A stretch of 57,553 bases of DNA from Candidatus Helarchaeota archaeon (lineage in GTDB: Archaea; Asgardarchaeota; Lokiarchaeia; Helarchaeales; HEL-GB-A). The translations under genes were made by a program, and so were the position numbers. Below the pieces are notes generated by a model. It worked only from the letters and a program-made list of their open reading frames with translations. It ran no database searches and was not told the DNA's origin. The DNA lies in contig JAEOSY010000170.1 of the NCBI GenBank assembly GCA_016840125.1, positions 1 to 57,553 of the forward strand, written 5' to 3'. This document shows positions 1-8,493 of the stretch, in pieces. The first letter of the stretch is position 1; every line of letters begins with the position of its first letter.

Positions 1-88
1 CTAGCACTTCGATGAGGTCCAAGACCTTTCCTTTGTATTTACCACCTTCGGTTCCATCTTCTCCCTCATATTTTGAGATTTTTGATAA
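1..88 (-). pseudogene. 3'-terminal relic of an HdrD-like gene (cut by window start)
   Basis: Read on the minus strand this stretch encodes a peptide ending in GKYKGKVLDLIEVL, which closely matches the last residues (GKFKGKVLDLLEVL) of the intact iron-sulfur protein at 18694-20223. An in-frame TAA (complement of 89-91) closes the frame upstream, so no complete gene is attached. The terminal codons and stop lie beyond the window edge. It is more like the other two relics (1569-1660, 3600-3662) than the intact gene, so the relics probably descend from a different paralogue. Confidence 0.6.
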
Positions 89-151
89 TTAATTTTATTT
101 AGGAGTTTCTCAACCACATATAAGTGTTAAGAAAAAAACTAGCTGATTGAA

Positions 152-478
152 ATGGTTGATGTTCAAAAGATAAGAACTTATATGGTTTTACATTATGGGG
201 GGCCTTACAGCGAAACTAATGAAAAGGCAAAAGTAATTCTTAAATTAATGAACAAGTGGCAAGTAATTATTTATTTTTTGCCCATGGGAACACCTCTTAA
301 GGAAACCATAAAGGATCCAAGTACACAATGGTATGAAGTTTATTTTTCAATAGATACTCTGTTCAATGTTGTGGATTCATTGCGCAATGAGAAACCCTGT
401 TATTTTTTCTACAACCACTCTAATAAAAAAGTCCTTATAAGAACTAGCAATGAGCCAGTTGGAGAAGAGGAAACGTAG
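152..478 (+). CDS. Hypothetical 108-residue protein
   Basis: A short intact frame from ATG to TAG without a recognisable domain. The protein is mixed alpha/beta in look, with two hydrophobic patches (residues about 37-45 and 60-72) too short for confident membrane helices, and an acidic C-terminus. There is no strong Shine-Dalgarno sequence; an in-frame TAG lies four codons upstream of the chosen ATG, which limits the start. It lies between two relic or small genes and nothing in the context indicates a job. Coding status is likely but not proven. Confidence 0.45.
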   Translation: MVDVQKIRTYMVLHYGGPYSETNEKAKVILKLMNKWQVIIYFLPMGTPLKETIKDPSTQWYEVYFSIDTLFNVVDSLRNEKPCYFFYNHSNKKVLIRTSNEPVGEEET

Positions 479-599
479 AAATCTTAAATTCTCTCCTTTT
501 TTTAGTAAAAATCTTTAGAGTCAATCAGTATTCTAGTGCATCCATTTTCTATTGTATTAATCTTAATATTTCTACTAATCATTCTTGGGACGGGAATAC

Positions 600-728
600 A
601 TGAGTAAATTATCAGCAATAGTTATTATAGCTCTATTTCTCGGCGGCGGCACGGGTATGGGAGGTGTCCTCATCTATCAGTTCACAACGGGAACATTGGT
701 CAGACCGGAAGGACCGATTATGAATTAG
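600..728 (+). CDS. Small Gly-rich single-helix membrane protein
   Basis: A 42-residue protein: a short N-terminus (MSKLSAIV), one hydrophobic Gly-rich helix (residues about 6-28, containing LGGGTGMGGVLIY) and a short polar tail ending in PEGPIMN. A purine-rich ribosome site (GGGACGGGA) ends five bases before the ATG. A near copy lies at 9709-9828, with the same upstream sequence and the same helix, but with ATA in place of this ATG. The helix also resembles the N-terminal anchors of the larger surface proteins at 8494 and 11221. Function is unknown. The conserved leader and paralogue argue that it is a real gene. Confidence 0.6.
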   Translation: MSKLSAIVIIALFLGGGTGMGGVLIYQFTTGTLVRPEGPIMN

Positions 729-748
729 AAAAAAAAGGAAAAAAAAAG
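729..748 (-). terminator. T-tract terminator of the nuclease gene
   Basis: Two A-runs separated by GG on the plus strand are T-runs on the minus strand, beginning about 17 bases after the stop of the gene at 765-1184. This is the usual form of an archaeal intrinsic terminator. The tract also abuts the stop of the plus-strand gene at 600-728. Confidence 0.5.
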
Positions 749-764
749 GAGAATTGGAAAAAGA

Positions 765-1184
765 CTAATAGAGAAATTCCTCTAAGGTTTCATCAAGATC
801 TTCCGGCGCAAAATGGATCACCGACCGATCGGGCCGCACGAGATACAGATGGAGGTTTAAGGATTTCATAGCTTCGAGATCTCTTATGATGTATCTCAGA
901 TACATCTGCGTGACTCCCATTGCGTTGTGGGTATACTTTCCTGATGTAACATTTTTATGGGCTTGTCCTGATAGGTTTCCAAAGTCTGTTCCTGGATTTT
1001 TCGTATCGCCTTTGCACTCGATCCCCATAACTTCATCACCAGCCCGAAAAATCATGTCAATCCCTTTACCTTGGGGACCTCGCTTACCTGCTACATTCTT
1101 TTCACAGGTCCAAATATCAGCTTCCAGATCTGCTTCTAAGATCTGACCGACTTCAAGCTCTCTTATTTTTATTTCGTAATTCAT
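765..1184 (-). CDS. PD-(D/E)XK-fold nuclease-like protein
   Basis: A 139-residue protein with the core signature of the restriction-endonuclease-like fold: GIDMIF supplies an acidic residue at D43, and after a hairpin GIECKGD supplies E56 and K58, i.e. D-X12-E-X-K. An N-terminal helix carries further acidic residues (E17, D19). The C-terminal half has helices and a strand (LHLYLVRPD) consistent with the small single-domain Holliday-junction-resolvase or archaeal nuclease size class. The start has a good ribosome site (GAGGTGAT) and a TATA-like box about 40 bases upstream. It stands alone. DNA cleavage is inferred from the fold only; substrate and role (repair or defence) are open. Confidence 0.65.
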   Translation of the reverse strand: MNYEIKIRELEVGQILEADLEADIWTCEKNVAGKRGPQGKGIDMIFRAGDEVMGIECKGDTKNPGTDFGNLSGQAHKNVTSGKYTHNAMGVTQMYLRYIIRDLEAMKSLNLHLYLVRPDRSVIHFAPEDLDETLEEFLY

Positions 1185-1223
1185 TTAATCACCTCATTGG
1201 TGTAAGTAATACTAGTGCATATC

Positions 1224-1233
1224 AGGTATATAA
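1224..1233 (-). promoter_or_regulatory. TATA-like box for the nuclease gene
   Basis: On the minus strand the sequence GTTATATACC lies about 40 bases before the ATG at 1184, a spacing that would give a leader of roughly 10-20 bases containing the GAGGTGAT ribosome site. Confidence 0.35.
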
Positions 1234-1568
1234 CTTTAATTTTGCTTCTCCTTAGCAAAAACTCTCTAAAATACTCCTAAGATAGCTAGATTTGAGCTTA
1301 CATGTCCGTTCACTTGCCACTCCATCCCGCCCTTCCTCCCCCTAGAATCCCTGGTGTAGGATCATGATCGGGTTTTTTCCCCTTCGTCCCCCTACTTGTC
1401 CATCCCAGCCTGGATCTACCTTCGCAGCCTAGTCCATCATTCCTCCCAAAGATCGCTGATATGAAGTGTCATCCCCAAACACAAATAGATGAATTTAAAG
1501 AGAAGAATTCTGATATTAAGAAAAAATTAGCTATTGTTAAAAAAAGAGAAAAAAAATAGGAGGAAAAA
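1234..1568. other. Intergenic stretch without a supported gene
   Basis: No convincing reading frame on either strand. It contains a pyrimidine-rich part (about 1315-1445, many CCC and TCC runs on the plus strand), unlike the AT-rich spacers elsewhere in the window. The A-rich end (1540-1560) forms a T-tract on the minus strand just past the relic that follows. Confidence 0.4.
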
Positions 1569-1660
1569 TTAGTCGATCATTTCATCTAAAACTTCGATGA
1601 GGTCCAGGACCTTCCCTTTGTACTTACCGCCAGCGGCTACGCCACTTTCAGCGCCATCTT
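1569..1660 (-). pseudogene. 3'-terminal relic of an HdrD-like gene
   Basis: The minus strand encodes a peptide ending GGKYKGKVLDLIEVLDEMID followed by TAA, matching the C-terminus of the intact gene at 18694-20223 (GGKFKGKVLDLLEVLNELID). The match extends upstream into a Glu/Gly/Ala-rich segment with QKGEDG and then stops; the rest of the gene is absent. A poly-T tract on the minus strand follows the stop, as it does behind the intact gene, so the copied unit may include the terminator. Confidence 0.7.
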
Positions 1661-1821
1661 CCCCTTTCTGGCAGCGATGGATTTCAATAACGTCCCAAAA
1701 ATTCAACAGCCATTAAAGGGAATTGACATTTCAAATAAATCAGTAAAGTATATTGTTGAAGAACTCTTTAAACTTGTTAAAATTTTACAGAAAAATGCTT
1801 AGCGTTTGTTTATTTACCCAC

Positions 1822-3420
1822 CTATTTATTTTTTTCCATAAAATAACGCGAGATCAACCGTTCAGCGGGCTTGAAGGCATCAATATTTCCAAACCATTCA
1901 ATAAGAAAATCTTGAAAGAGGTTTTCGAAGTCGGAGATGAATTGGCTTAGTTTTTTGTGAAGGATTTTAAGATCTTCAGAAGATATAAGAGCGACTGTAG
2001 AATAATTTCCATATTTCAGAATCATTTTAGAATCTTTTTGGCTTATGACCTCCGTCTTTTCGGCACTTTTTGTCATTTCTTGAATTAAAGCAATAATTCC
2101 AGTGAGTCCACCAGCCAGAAGGTCACGATCAATTATTTCCTGCTCAATAAAGGGGTAATGAATGATACAAACGCCATTCGCATGTATGAGGAATAAATGC
2201 TGAATACACTCCTGCCAACTCCGCTCTTCTTTGGAAGGGAGTGTCTCTTTAGCATGTAAAATTGAGAATATGGCTATGGAAAATGTGAAGAGAATAATAA
2301 TTGTTATGTAGGTGAAGCTCAGGGTAGTTGCTACCATGCCCACTGCTGTTCCACTAATGATCCCAAATATAAATATGCTCCAAACAACGCCTATGTAGGC
2401 ACGACTTTGATCATCGGGGAGATCACTAAAAGTGACTGAAAGGCAATTTAGTAGAATTGCAAAGCCAACGCCCTCCAGAATCCAAGATAAAATGACAGAA
2501 TAGATTGTAAAGAATAAACCCAGTAAAGTTACACTCACACAGAAACAAATAAAAGCGGCGAGCCACATCTCACGACGCCCAATGCGGTCTATGAGGAAGC
2601 CCGCAGGAATACTTGACATTAATATTCCAATAGTTATGTAGAGGGACGCGGCTTCAAGTCCTGATCCCGTATAGGCAAGATCGCCTATTATATATGAGCC
2701 AGCTTGCACAGTCAAATCATGAGTAAGTGGAGAGGCGATTGATTGCCAAAATTGAATCCCCATCGTGAATGTAAACAAAAAAATTGCTATTAAATAGTAA
2801 ATTAAATCCTTTGGTGTTATACTTGTATCAATCCCTATGCTCTTTTCTATGGGCTCTGTTATGGGTTGTTTCAACCACAGAAATACCCCAACACCCCCTG
2901 CAATAAAATACGCAGGCGTCCCAACGAACAGGAAGAAATCCTTCGCAGGAAGGGAGAGCATTGTAACCACATTGAATATTATTATACATCCTGAAAAAAA
3001 TATCAGGAGACCAAAACTTTTACCACGTGACTCAAGATGGATAACCCTTTTTAGGTAGTACAGGCTCCCAATAAAGCTAAAAACTGCAAATAAGCCAGTT
3101 AAAAGAAGAAGTATTACAATCAGAACCAAAGACTCTAGAAAATAGAATCCGATGAAACAAACTCCCAAGGGAATGGCAAAAATACTAAAAAATAATGGAT
3201 TTTGAACACGAGAAAAGAGTTTCCCCCAGATCAGCCCACCTAGGATCGTTGATATTCCAATTACGCCAAAAACGGTATAATCTATACCAAGTGCAACTAG
3301 ATAATTATACATTAAAAAAGTTAACATTATCCATGTCCCAGCAGTATTGAGCACGAACAAAAATCCCATCAGATATAACCCATACTTCCCATCATTGAAG
3401 TCCTTCCTTATTCTATCCAT
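1822..3420 (-). CDS. MFS transporter with C-terminal longin/roadblock-like domain
   Basis: A 532-residue protein. Residues about 15-405 form around 12 hydrophobic helices of a major-facilitator transporter, with the loop DRIGRREMW (about residue 280) matching the family's cytoplasmic loop motif. Residues about 412-530 form a separate soluble domain beginning LFLIHANGVCIIHYPF, then DRDLLAGGLTGIIALIQEM, and ending with FENLFQDFLIEWFGNIDAF. The same domain, with the D-LL-GG-AI pattern and a final F..W.G signature, occurs in the genes at 22278, 23419, 28582 and 45910. It resembles longin or roadblock (profilin-like) folds, so it may sense a ligand or bind a GTPase at the membrane face. The ribosome site GGGTGGGA precedes the ATG. 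Substrate is unknown. The transporter call is firm; the fold of the tail is inferred. Confidence 0.75.
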   Translation of the reverse strand: MDRIRKDFNDGKYGLYLMGFLFVLNTAGTWIMLTFLMYNYLVALGIDYTVFGVIGISTILGGLIWGKLFSRVQNPLFFSIFAIPLGVCFIGFYFLESLVLIVILLLLTGLFAVFSFIGSLYYLKRVIHLESRGKSFGLLIFFSGCIIIFNVVTMLSLPAKDFFLFVGTPAYFIAGGVGVFLWLKQPITEPIEKSIGIDTSITPKDLIYYLIAIFLFTFTMGIQFWQSIASPLTHDLTVQAGSYIIGDLAYTGSGLEAASLYITIGILMSSIPAGFLIDRIGRREMWLAAFICFCVSVTLLGLFFTIYSVILSWILEGVGFAILLNCLSVTFSDLPDDQSRAYIGVVWSIFIFGIISGTAVGMVATTLSFTYITIIILFTFSIAIFSILHAKETLPSKEERSWQECIQHLFLIHANGVCIIHYPFIEQEIIDRDLLAGGLTGIIALIQEMTKSAEKTEVISQKDSKMILKYGNYSTVALISSEDLKILHKKLSQFISDFENLFQDFLIEWFGNIDAFKPAERLISRYFMEKNK

Positions 3421-3599
3421 CTTTTTTATCCCACCCCTTGGGTAGCTTGAAGATAATTAATTACTTGGATCGCTTCGCTTTTCTTTGTTTTCTTCATCCA
3501 AAATATGCCCTTGATTGTAAGGAATAAGGAAAAAAAAAGACTTTTTGAAGAACAGAAGAGTTTAGATGAATTTAAAACAGAAAAAAAGAGAGGTTAAAA
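3421..3599. other. Intergenic stretch, no gene seen
   Basis: This spacer holds the upstream region of the transporter gene and an A-rich tract (about 3520-3592) that reads as T-runs on the minus strand beyond the stop of the relic at 3600-3662. No supported reading frame. Confidence 0.4.
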
Positions 3600-3662
3600 T
3601 TAGTCGATCATTTCATCTAGCACTTCGATGAGGTCCAAGATCTTCCCTTCATACTTATTCGA
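3600..3662 (-). pseudogene. Shortest 3'-terminal relic of an HdrD-like gene
   Basis: Encodes NKYEGKILDLIEVLDEMID and a TAA on the minus strand. It is the same C-terminal end as the relics at 1-88 and 1569-1660, but only about 20 codons remain. The first bases from the stop inward are almost identical to the 1569 copy, including the codons for DEMID. Confidence 0.65.
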
Positions 3663-3826
3663 AAATGTCACATTTTTTGGTTCGATATTATAATGAGTTT
3701 TGAGCTTTATCTCAAAAACTATTTATTATATGATTTATAGCTGAACAATGAGAACCTAGAACGTATTTTGTAAGTGTAAATTTAGATTGTAAAGATTATT
3801 AAAAAAATAGGGAAATTTCAGAAATA
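3663..3826. other. Upstream region of the LRR-TIR gene
   Basis: AT-rich spacer without a reading frame. It should contain the promoter of the following gene; several TATA-like stretches are present and none can be singled out. Confidence 0.3.
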
Positions 3827-5356
3827 ATGTGGCGAAAATATAAATTAAACCCCGTTTGCAAACAAGTTATGAAGGAACTTGAGCAAATCTGCGGTCAAAC
3901 CATCTCTTGCTCTGAGATAATAAATAATAAGTCCCCCAGTATAAGAAACCCGCCCTCTACTTGCACCGTAATGTTCAGGGATGAAGGAATTGTCCATTTA
4001 AGTTTAAACAGTCGGAACTTGCAGGTATTTCCAGAGTGTATTCTTGACCTACGTATGCTCGAAATGCTAGATTTAAGTTATAACCAAATTACTTTAATTC
4101 CTGAGACTATCCACCGGTTAGAGAATCTTGTGGTCTTGACACTTCGAAAAAATCAGTTAAAAAACCTACCAAATTCATTTGGAAAGCTTAAAACATTACA
4201 GTATTTGGATCTCAACTATAATCAGTTACAATCTCTCCCAGAAAACTTCGGAAATTTATTTGCTCTAACCACCTTAATTGCAGAATCCAATCAATTAGCA
4301 ATCCTCCCAGAATCCTTTGGTAAATTATCAAATCTAAAAGTTATAAAACTTGGAGTCAATAAACTTAAGGCGCTTCCCTACTCCTTTGGAGATTTAAGCG
4401 CACTTGAGAACCTTGAGATTTATACTAATGAACTAGTAATGATTCCAGAATCCTTCAAAAAGCTATATTCCCTCCGGATTTTAAGAATTGAGGGTAATAA
4501 CCTTAACCCCCTTCCCGAGGCTATATGTTCTCTCAGAGGATTGGAAGAACTCGATTTATCTGGCAATTTATTAGAAGGGCTTCCGGATTGTTTTGGAAAC
4601 TTTCCCTCTCTTCGTAGTTTATCTTTATCCCGTAACAAACTTTCAGCCCTCCCAAATACTTTTGGCAACCTCACCACTCTCAAATCGTTAAATTTGAGTT
4701 TTAATCAATTTGTGATACTACCGAGCTCTCTATGGCCTTTGAAAAACCTCACAGAACTTGATTTACGTCATAACAAATTAACTGGAGAATCCCGCATATT
4801 AGCAAAGATGGATTCAGATCCAATGGACTTAGGGCGAATACTCCCTGGAGGGCTCCTTGCGAAGGGAGAAATCCAACCAATCCTTGATTTTTGCCGGAAG
4901 CTGGCATCTGTTCAAGTTTTTTTTAGCTATTCAGTAGCGGACTATAATTCCAGAAAGTACCCACTTGCGAAACTGGCTGATTTACTTCAAAAACAAGAGA
5001 AAATTTTACACGTCCATCACTGTATGCAAGACTTAAAGGTTAGCGGCCATATTGATGATTTTATGGACAAAAACATACCTAACTGTCAATTCTTTATATT
5101 TTTTGCTACGAAAAACTCCATTAGATCTAAGGACTGCCAACATGAATTACAAATTGCCCAAAATAATGGGATTAAAATCATTCCCGTTCTTGGCGAAGGT
5201 GTAAATTGGTCAGATTTAGAAATTTTAGGATGTAATCGTGATTATGGATTCATTTTGAAAGATCCTTCCCTTGATGATTTAGTGCTCGAAATCTATGATT
5301 ATATTTTGAAATTTAAAGAAGCACATTCCAGAGAAATTAAGAATTTGCGGCTATAA
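3827..5356 (+). CDS. Leucine-rich-repeat protein with C-terminal TIR domain
   Basis: A 509-residue protein. After an N-terminal segment with several cysteines, about 12 leucine-rich repeats of about 23 residues run from residue 60 to 325 (for example LQYLDLNYNQLQSLPENFG), of the kind shared with plant and animal LRR proteins. Residues about 365-500 form a TIR domain: VFFSYSVADY is the first strand and loop, CQFFIFFATKNSI the central strand, and CQHEL carries the glutamate expected at the NAD-cleaving site. The layout is the reverse of plant TIR-NLRs, with no nucleotide-binding domain between. TIR domains in prokaryotes usually act as NADases or nucleotide-signal producers in immunity; LRRs would recognise a trigger. 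No signal peptide, so cytoplasmic. Both domains are clear; the defence role is inferred. Confidence 0.85.
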   Translation: MWRKYKLNPVCKQVMKELEQICGQTISCSEIINNKSPSIRNPPSTCTVMFRDEGIVHLSLNSRNLQVFPECILDLRMLEMLDLSYNQITLIPETIHRLENLVVLTLRKNQLKNLPNSFGKLKTLQYLDLNYNQLQSLPENFGNLFALTTLIAESNQLAILPESFGKLSNLKVIKLGVNKLKALPYSFGDLSALENLEIYTNELVMIPESFKKLYSLRILRIEGNNLNPLPEAICSLRGLEELDLSGNLLEGLPDCFGNFPSLRSLSLSRNKLSALPNTFGNLTTLKSLNLSFNQFVILPSSLWPLKNLTELDLRHNKLTGESRILAKMDSDPMDLGRILPGGLLAKGEIQPILDFCRKLASVQVFFSYSVADYNSRKYPLAKLADLLQKQEKILHVHHCMQDLKVSGHIDDFMDKNIPNCQFFIFFATKNSIRSKDCQHELQIAQNNGIKIIPVLGEGVNWSDLEILGCNRDYGFILKDPSLDDLVLEIYDYILKFKEAHSREIKNLRL

Positions 5357-5450
5357 GCGAATTTATTGTTACAATTTGTTATCGAATTTATAGCAACATA
5401 CCCTTTAAAATTCCAAGTTGTAACCATTGCGGAGACCCGTCCCACCTTGG

Positions 5451-5460
5451 TTTATATATG
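5451..5460 (+). promoter_or_regulatory. TATA box for the beta-propeller/RING gene
   Basis: TTTATATATG lies 33-42 bases ahead of the ATG at 5493 and about 50 bases ahead of the ATG at 5511. With transcription starting about 25 bases downstream, a start further up (TTG at 5427) would be outside the mRNA, which supports the later starts. Confidence 0.45.
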
Positions 5461-5510
5461 CGACTGGGGGAAAGATCACTAGAACTGATGATATGGATCA
5501 GGTGGCTGTG

Positions 5511-7622
5511 ATGGGACGAAGAATGAAATACTTTGGTGTCATTTGCTTATGTTGCGTGTTGATGGGTGCGATCGGGCTAGCATTTTTTGCGCAGAATCTT
5601 GCGGATGAAAAATTCAAAGCCAACCATGATCTCGAAAATGATGTTTCTATGTATCAAAATAATCAAAATCCTAGTGATTCAGAGGGTGGTTTTAATAGCG
5701 TATCCACGACTGTAGATGTATCTTCTACAGAGGAATTAACCACTTTGTACGATAAAGTTGCTTTTACGGGAGTTGCGGCAGACCGCGACGCGATCTATGT
5801 TATTGCGAAGGCGCATAATGAGACATATCTAGGTTATGGGGAATGGAGACGTGATTGGGATTCGATGTTAATGAAATTTGATTCAGATGGTAATCTAATC
5901 TGGAAACGAATCATGGGGGGACCCAGCCTTGATTTGTTCGCGAAAGTCGCAGTGCTCAACGATTCTATCTATGTCGGCGGTCATTACAGGGAGGACTGGG
6001 ATTCATCAGTCGATGGTTTACTCGTAAAATACAATATTAATGGGTCCTTGCTTTGGAAGCGGACTTGGGGCGGATTTAATAGTGACTCTTTCTCGGGGGT
6101 CGCGGCGGACGATGATCATATCTATGTCTCCGGGCGTACCGCCTGTTACAGAGCATCCGGTTACGATGGGCTGTTAATGATGTTTAATTCTAGCGGGGAT
6201 TTGATTTGGAACCAGACCTGGCAAGTAAGTAGTCAGAGTAGTTTTACGGGAATCAGCATGGATGGGAACTCGATCTACCTCTCTGGATCTGTAGATGGCG
6301 GGGGCCAAGATGTTCTGCTCGTAAAGTATAATTATAGCGGATTTGAGATTTGGAACCGAACATGGGGGGGATTGCGTGATGATCACATATATGACCTTGA
6401 AGTGGAGGACGGATTTATCTACCTTGCTGGATTTGCCGCAGGTAATGCCTTGCTCATGCAGTACGATTCTAGTGGGACGCTACTGTGGAATCGGACTTGG
6501 GGGGGTAATAGAGGTGGTAGTTTCCGTGGAATCGCCGTGGATGGGAATGATATTTACGTAGGGGGAAGTATCACTTACGTCGATTGGGGGGGCGACGGGT
6601 ATGTCAATGCGGTGGTCGTAAAATACAATGCAAGTGGGGATCTCTTATGGAACCAAACATGGCAAGTAAACAGTCAGAGTGCATTTGCTGGGATCGCCAT
6701 CAGCAACGGCTTTATTTATGGTGCTGGAGAGACCTTTCAGACTGCTGTACTCGCAAAATACAATTATATTGGTAACTTGATTTGGGTCCAGGTCTTGGGG
6801 GTTGCCCCTGAAGGGATTGATCCGTTAATCATTTTCCTCATAATTGGAGCGGTGGCTACCGTGACGTCTGTTATAGTCATTAAAAAACGCCATCTGATAA
6901 TGGGAAAAATAAAAGCATCACCGAAAGGGGGTCGCCTCGCAGAAAAGCATCCCCTGCCACAGAATTTACGGAAGTATCGCGGCATCGCTTACATGCGCCC
7001 CACGGATGGGGAAGATCAGCTTGATTTGGAACAATTAATTGGTCAGCTACCCCTTGCAGAGGCGGAACAAGTGAGACAACGACTACCCCTCATTGATGAG
7101 GAATATCAGGAGTTAGCCATTGCCTTCGAGCTACTCCCCCCCGAGGAACGGCTTCCCATGCTGAAATACATCTTCAAGCACATACCAAGTAACGACACAT
7201 GGGAGCATGTAGATCAATTAATTGAAGAAATAGAGGGCCTTGAGAGGGATGGAAAGTTGGCTGAAGCAATTGGGAAGTTAGAAAAAGCGATTCAATTGAC
7301 CGAGTACTTGGGTGATCAAAAGCTCTTTAGGAATTTGACTCTGCATTATCATGAAATTCGAGCGATCGAAAAATTTGGAGAAGAGCGGATGGAGCTGGAA
7401 TCGATTCCTTCACTATCCCATTCAGTTAATCATACCTTACAAACCATGTTCAAAACCTTCTTTGAATCGTGTCGGATCTGTCAGCGAGGTCTTCCGGAGG
7501 ATCACGAGTACGTCGTCTGCCAGGGATGTTTCGCCAAATTCCACCGCGATTGCATTTTGCGGATGTTAGAACAGGATAAAACATGTCCTGCGTGTCAGAA
7601 GGAGTGGACGGGATGGATTTAA
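5511..7622 (+). CDS. Membrane protein: extracellular beta-propeller, TM, cytoplasmic RING finger
   Basis: Starting at 5511 (or 5493) it has about 703 residues. A signal or anchor helix (YFGVICLCCVLMGAIGLAFF) is followed by seven blade-like repeats, each with GVA.D...IYVSG and LIWNRTWGG elements, typical of extracellular beta-propeller proteins. A second helix near residues 436-456 (LIIFLIIGAVATVTSVIVI) crosses the membrane. The cytoplasmic part has a helical, TPR-like segment (LERDGKLAEAIGKLEKAIQL) and ends with a zinc-binding RING: CRIC, CQGC, FHRDC and CPAC at about residues 654-697, in C-C-C-C-H-C-C-C order. RING domains of this kind are E2-binding parts of ubiquitin ligases. This would make it a receptor-like ligase. 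No ubiquitin or E2 gene is present in the window. Confidence 0.8.
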   Translation: MGRRMKYFGVICLCCVLMGAIGLAFFAQNLADEKFKANHDLENDVSMYQNNQNPSDSEGGFNSVSTTVDVSSTEELTTLYDKVAFTGVAADRDAIYVIAKAHNETYLGYGEWRRDWDSMLMKFDSDGNLIWKRIMGGPSLDLFAKVAVLNDSIYVGGHYREDWDSSVDGLLVKYNINGSLLWKRTWGGFNSDSFSGVAADDDHIYVSGRTACYRASGYDGLLMMFNSSGDLIWNQTWQVSSQSSFTGISMDGNSIYLSGSVDGGGQDVLLVKYNYSGFEIWNRTWGGLRDDHIYDLEVEDGFIYLAGFAAGNALLMQYDSSGTLLWNRTWGGNRGGSFRGIAVDGNDIYVGGSITYVDWGGDGYVNAVVVKYNASGDLLWNQTWQVNSQSAFAGIAISNGFIYGAGETFQTAVLAKYNYIGNLIWVQVLGVAPEGIDPLIIFLIIGAVATVTSVIVIKKRHLIMGKIKASPKGGRLAEKHPLPQNLRKYRGIAYMRPTDGEDQLDLEQLIGQLPLAEAEQVRQRLPLIDEEYQELAIAFELLPPEERLPMLKYIFKHIPSNDTWEHVDQLIEEIEGLERDGKLAEAIGKLEKAIQLTEYLGDQKLFRNLTLHYHEIRAIEKFGEERMELESIPSLSHSVNHTLQTMFKTFFESCRICQRGLPEDHEYVVCQGCFAKFHRDCILRMLEQDKTCPACQKEWTGWI

Positions 7623-7658
7623 AACCACTTGGGAAAAGAAGAACGTAGGGAATAACGG

Positions 7659-8405
7659 ATGGATTTTATAGAGACGCTGACGGAGAATCAAAAAATCATC
7701 TATGCGATAGCCAAGGAGGTTCTCCGCAAGACCCCGCGCTTTACCATTGAGGAACTCTACACCGCGTGTAGAAGGAAGAGCGAACTGTCTGGGCGGGTCG
7801 TCAGCACGATTCTGGACCAGTTCCTGCGCAAGAAGGTGTTCGTGCCGGGGTCTCGCCTAACCCGGGGCACCGTTTTGAAGAATGAGCGGCGGGCGAAAAT
7901 CTACCAGTTCATCGCTGCCAACCCGGGGCTCAATTTCAATCAGATCGTGAGCCACTTCAAAATCGGGCGCCACGTGGGGTACTTGCACCTGACGATGCTG
8001 GAGAAGTTTGACTTGGTTCGGAAACGCCCGTTCAAGATCTACCACCTCTACTTTCCCCATACCTTTCCCGAAGAGAAGGACCTCATAATGTTCTTCCTCA
8101 GAAATAAGAATGTGTTGAAACTCTACCAGTACCTACGGTACCACCCGCTGAATCCCCATGCGCTCTCCCAAATGGTGAAACTGCATCACTCGACCGTGCA
8201 GTACTACCTGGCCGAGTTGCAGGAGCATGATATCGTGGTCAGTGATGCGAACTTGTATGACATCAATCCGGAGCACTTAGAGTTTCTAGAGCAATACTTT
8301 AACTTGACCCTGCCCGCACAAATGACCCGCCGGATCGAAGAATACCTGGCAAGAAAGAAAACGATCGCTCCCACGGAGGAAAAATTGGAGGTTGTGCGGC
8401 AATAA
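7659..8405 (+). CDS. Multi-domain winged-helix regulator
   Basis: A 248-residue protein with three helix-turn-helix-like segments: residues about 8-55 (FTIEELYTACRRKSELSGRV), 70-115 (LNFNQIVSHFKIGRHVGYLH, a typical winged-helix recognition pair) and 150-200 (ALSQMVKLHHSTVQYYLAEL). The last two resemble archaeal ArsR/MarR-like winged helices that read DNA as pairs. It starts 36 bases after the RING-protein gene on the same strand and may be cotranscribed. Its base composition is clearly richer in G+C than the neighbours, which could mean strong expression or recent arrival. Target genes are unknown; the surface-protein genes downstream are candidates. Confidence 0.65.
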   Translation: MDFIETLTENQKIIYAIAKEVLRKTPRFTIEELYTACRRKSELSGRVVSTILDQFLRKKVFVPGSRLTRGTVLKNERRAKIYQFIAANPGLNFNQIVSHFKIGRHVGYLHLTMLEKFDLVRKRPFKIYHLYFPHTFPEEKDLIMFFLRNKNVLKLYQYLRYHPLNPHALSQMVKLHHSTVQYYLAELQEHDIVVSDANLYDINPEHLEFLEQYFNLTLPAQMTRRIEEYLARKKTIAPTEEKLEVVRQ

Positions 8406-8493
8406 GGGTACCTTTTGGAGGGAAGGTAATTATCACGAGTATTTCTAAAATAAATTACTTAGAATTTTTAATAAAAATAAAGGAGGTAATGAG

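Noticed and set aside
1315..1445. Pyrimidine-rich stretch
   Set aside because: No frame, no fold and no repeat; unusual composition alone is not enough for a call.
1677..1802. 41-residue frame ending KLVKILQKNA
   Set aside because: It may be a C-terminal fragment of some lost gene, since it starts exactly where the HdrD relic ends, but it is too short to support and has no ribosome site.
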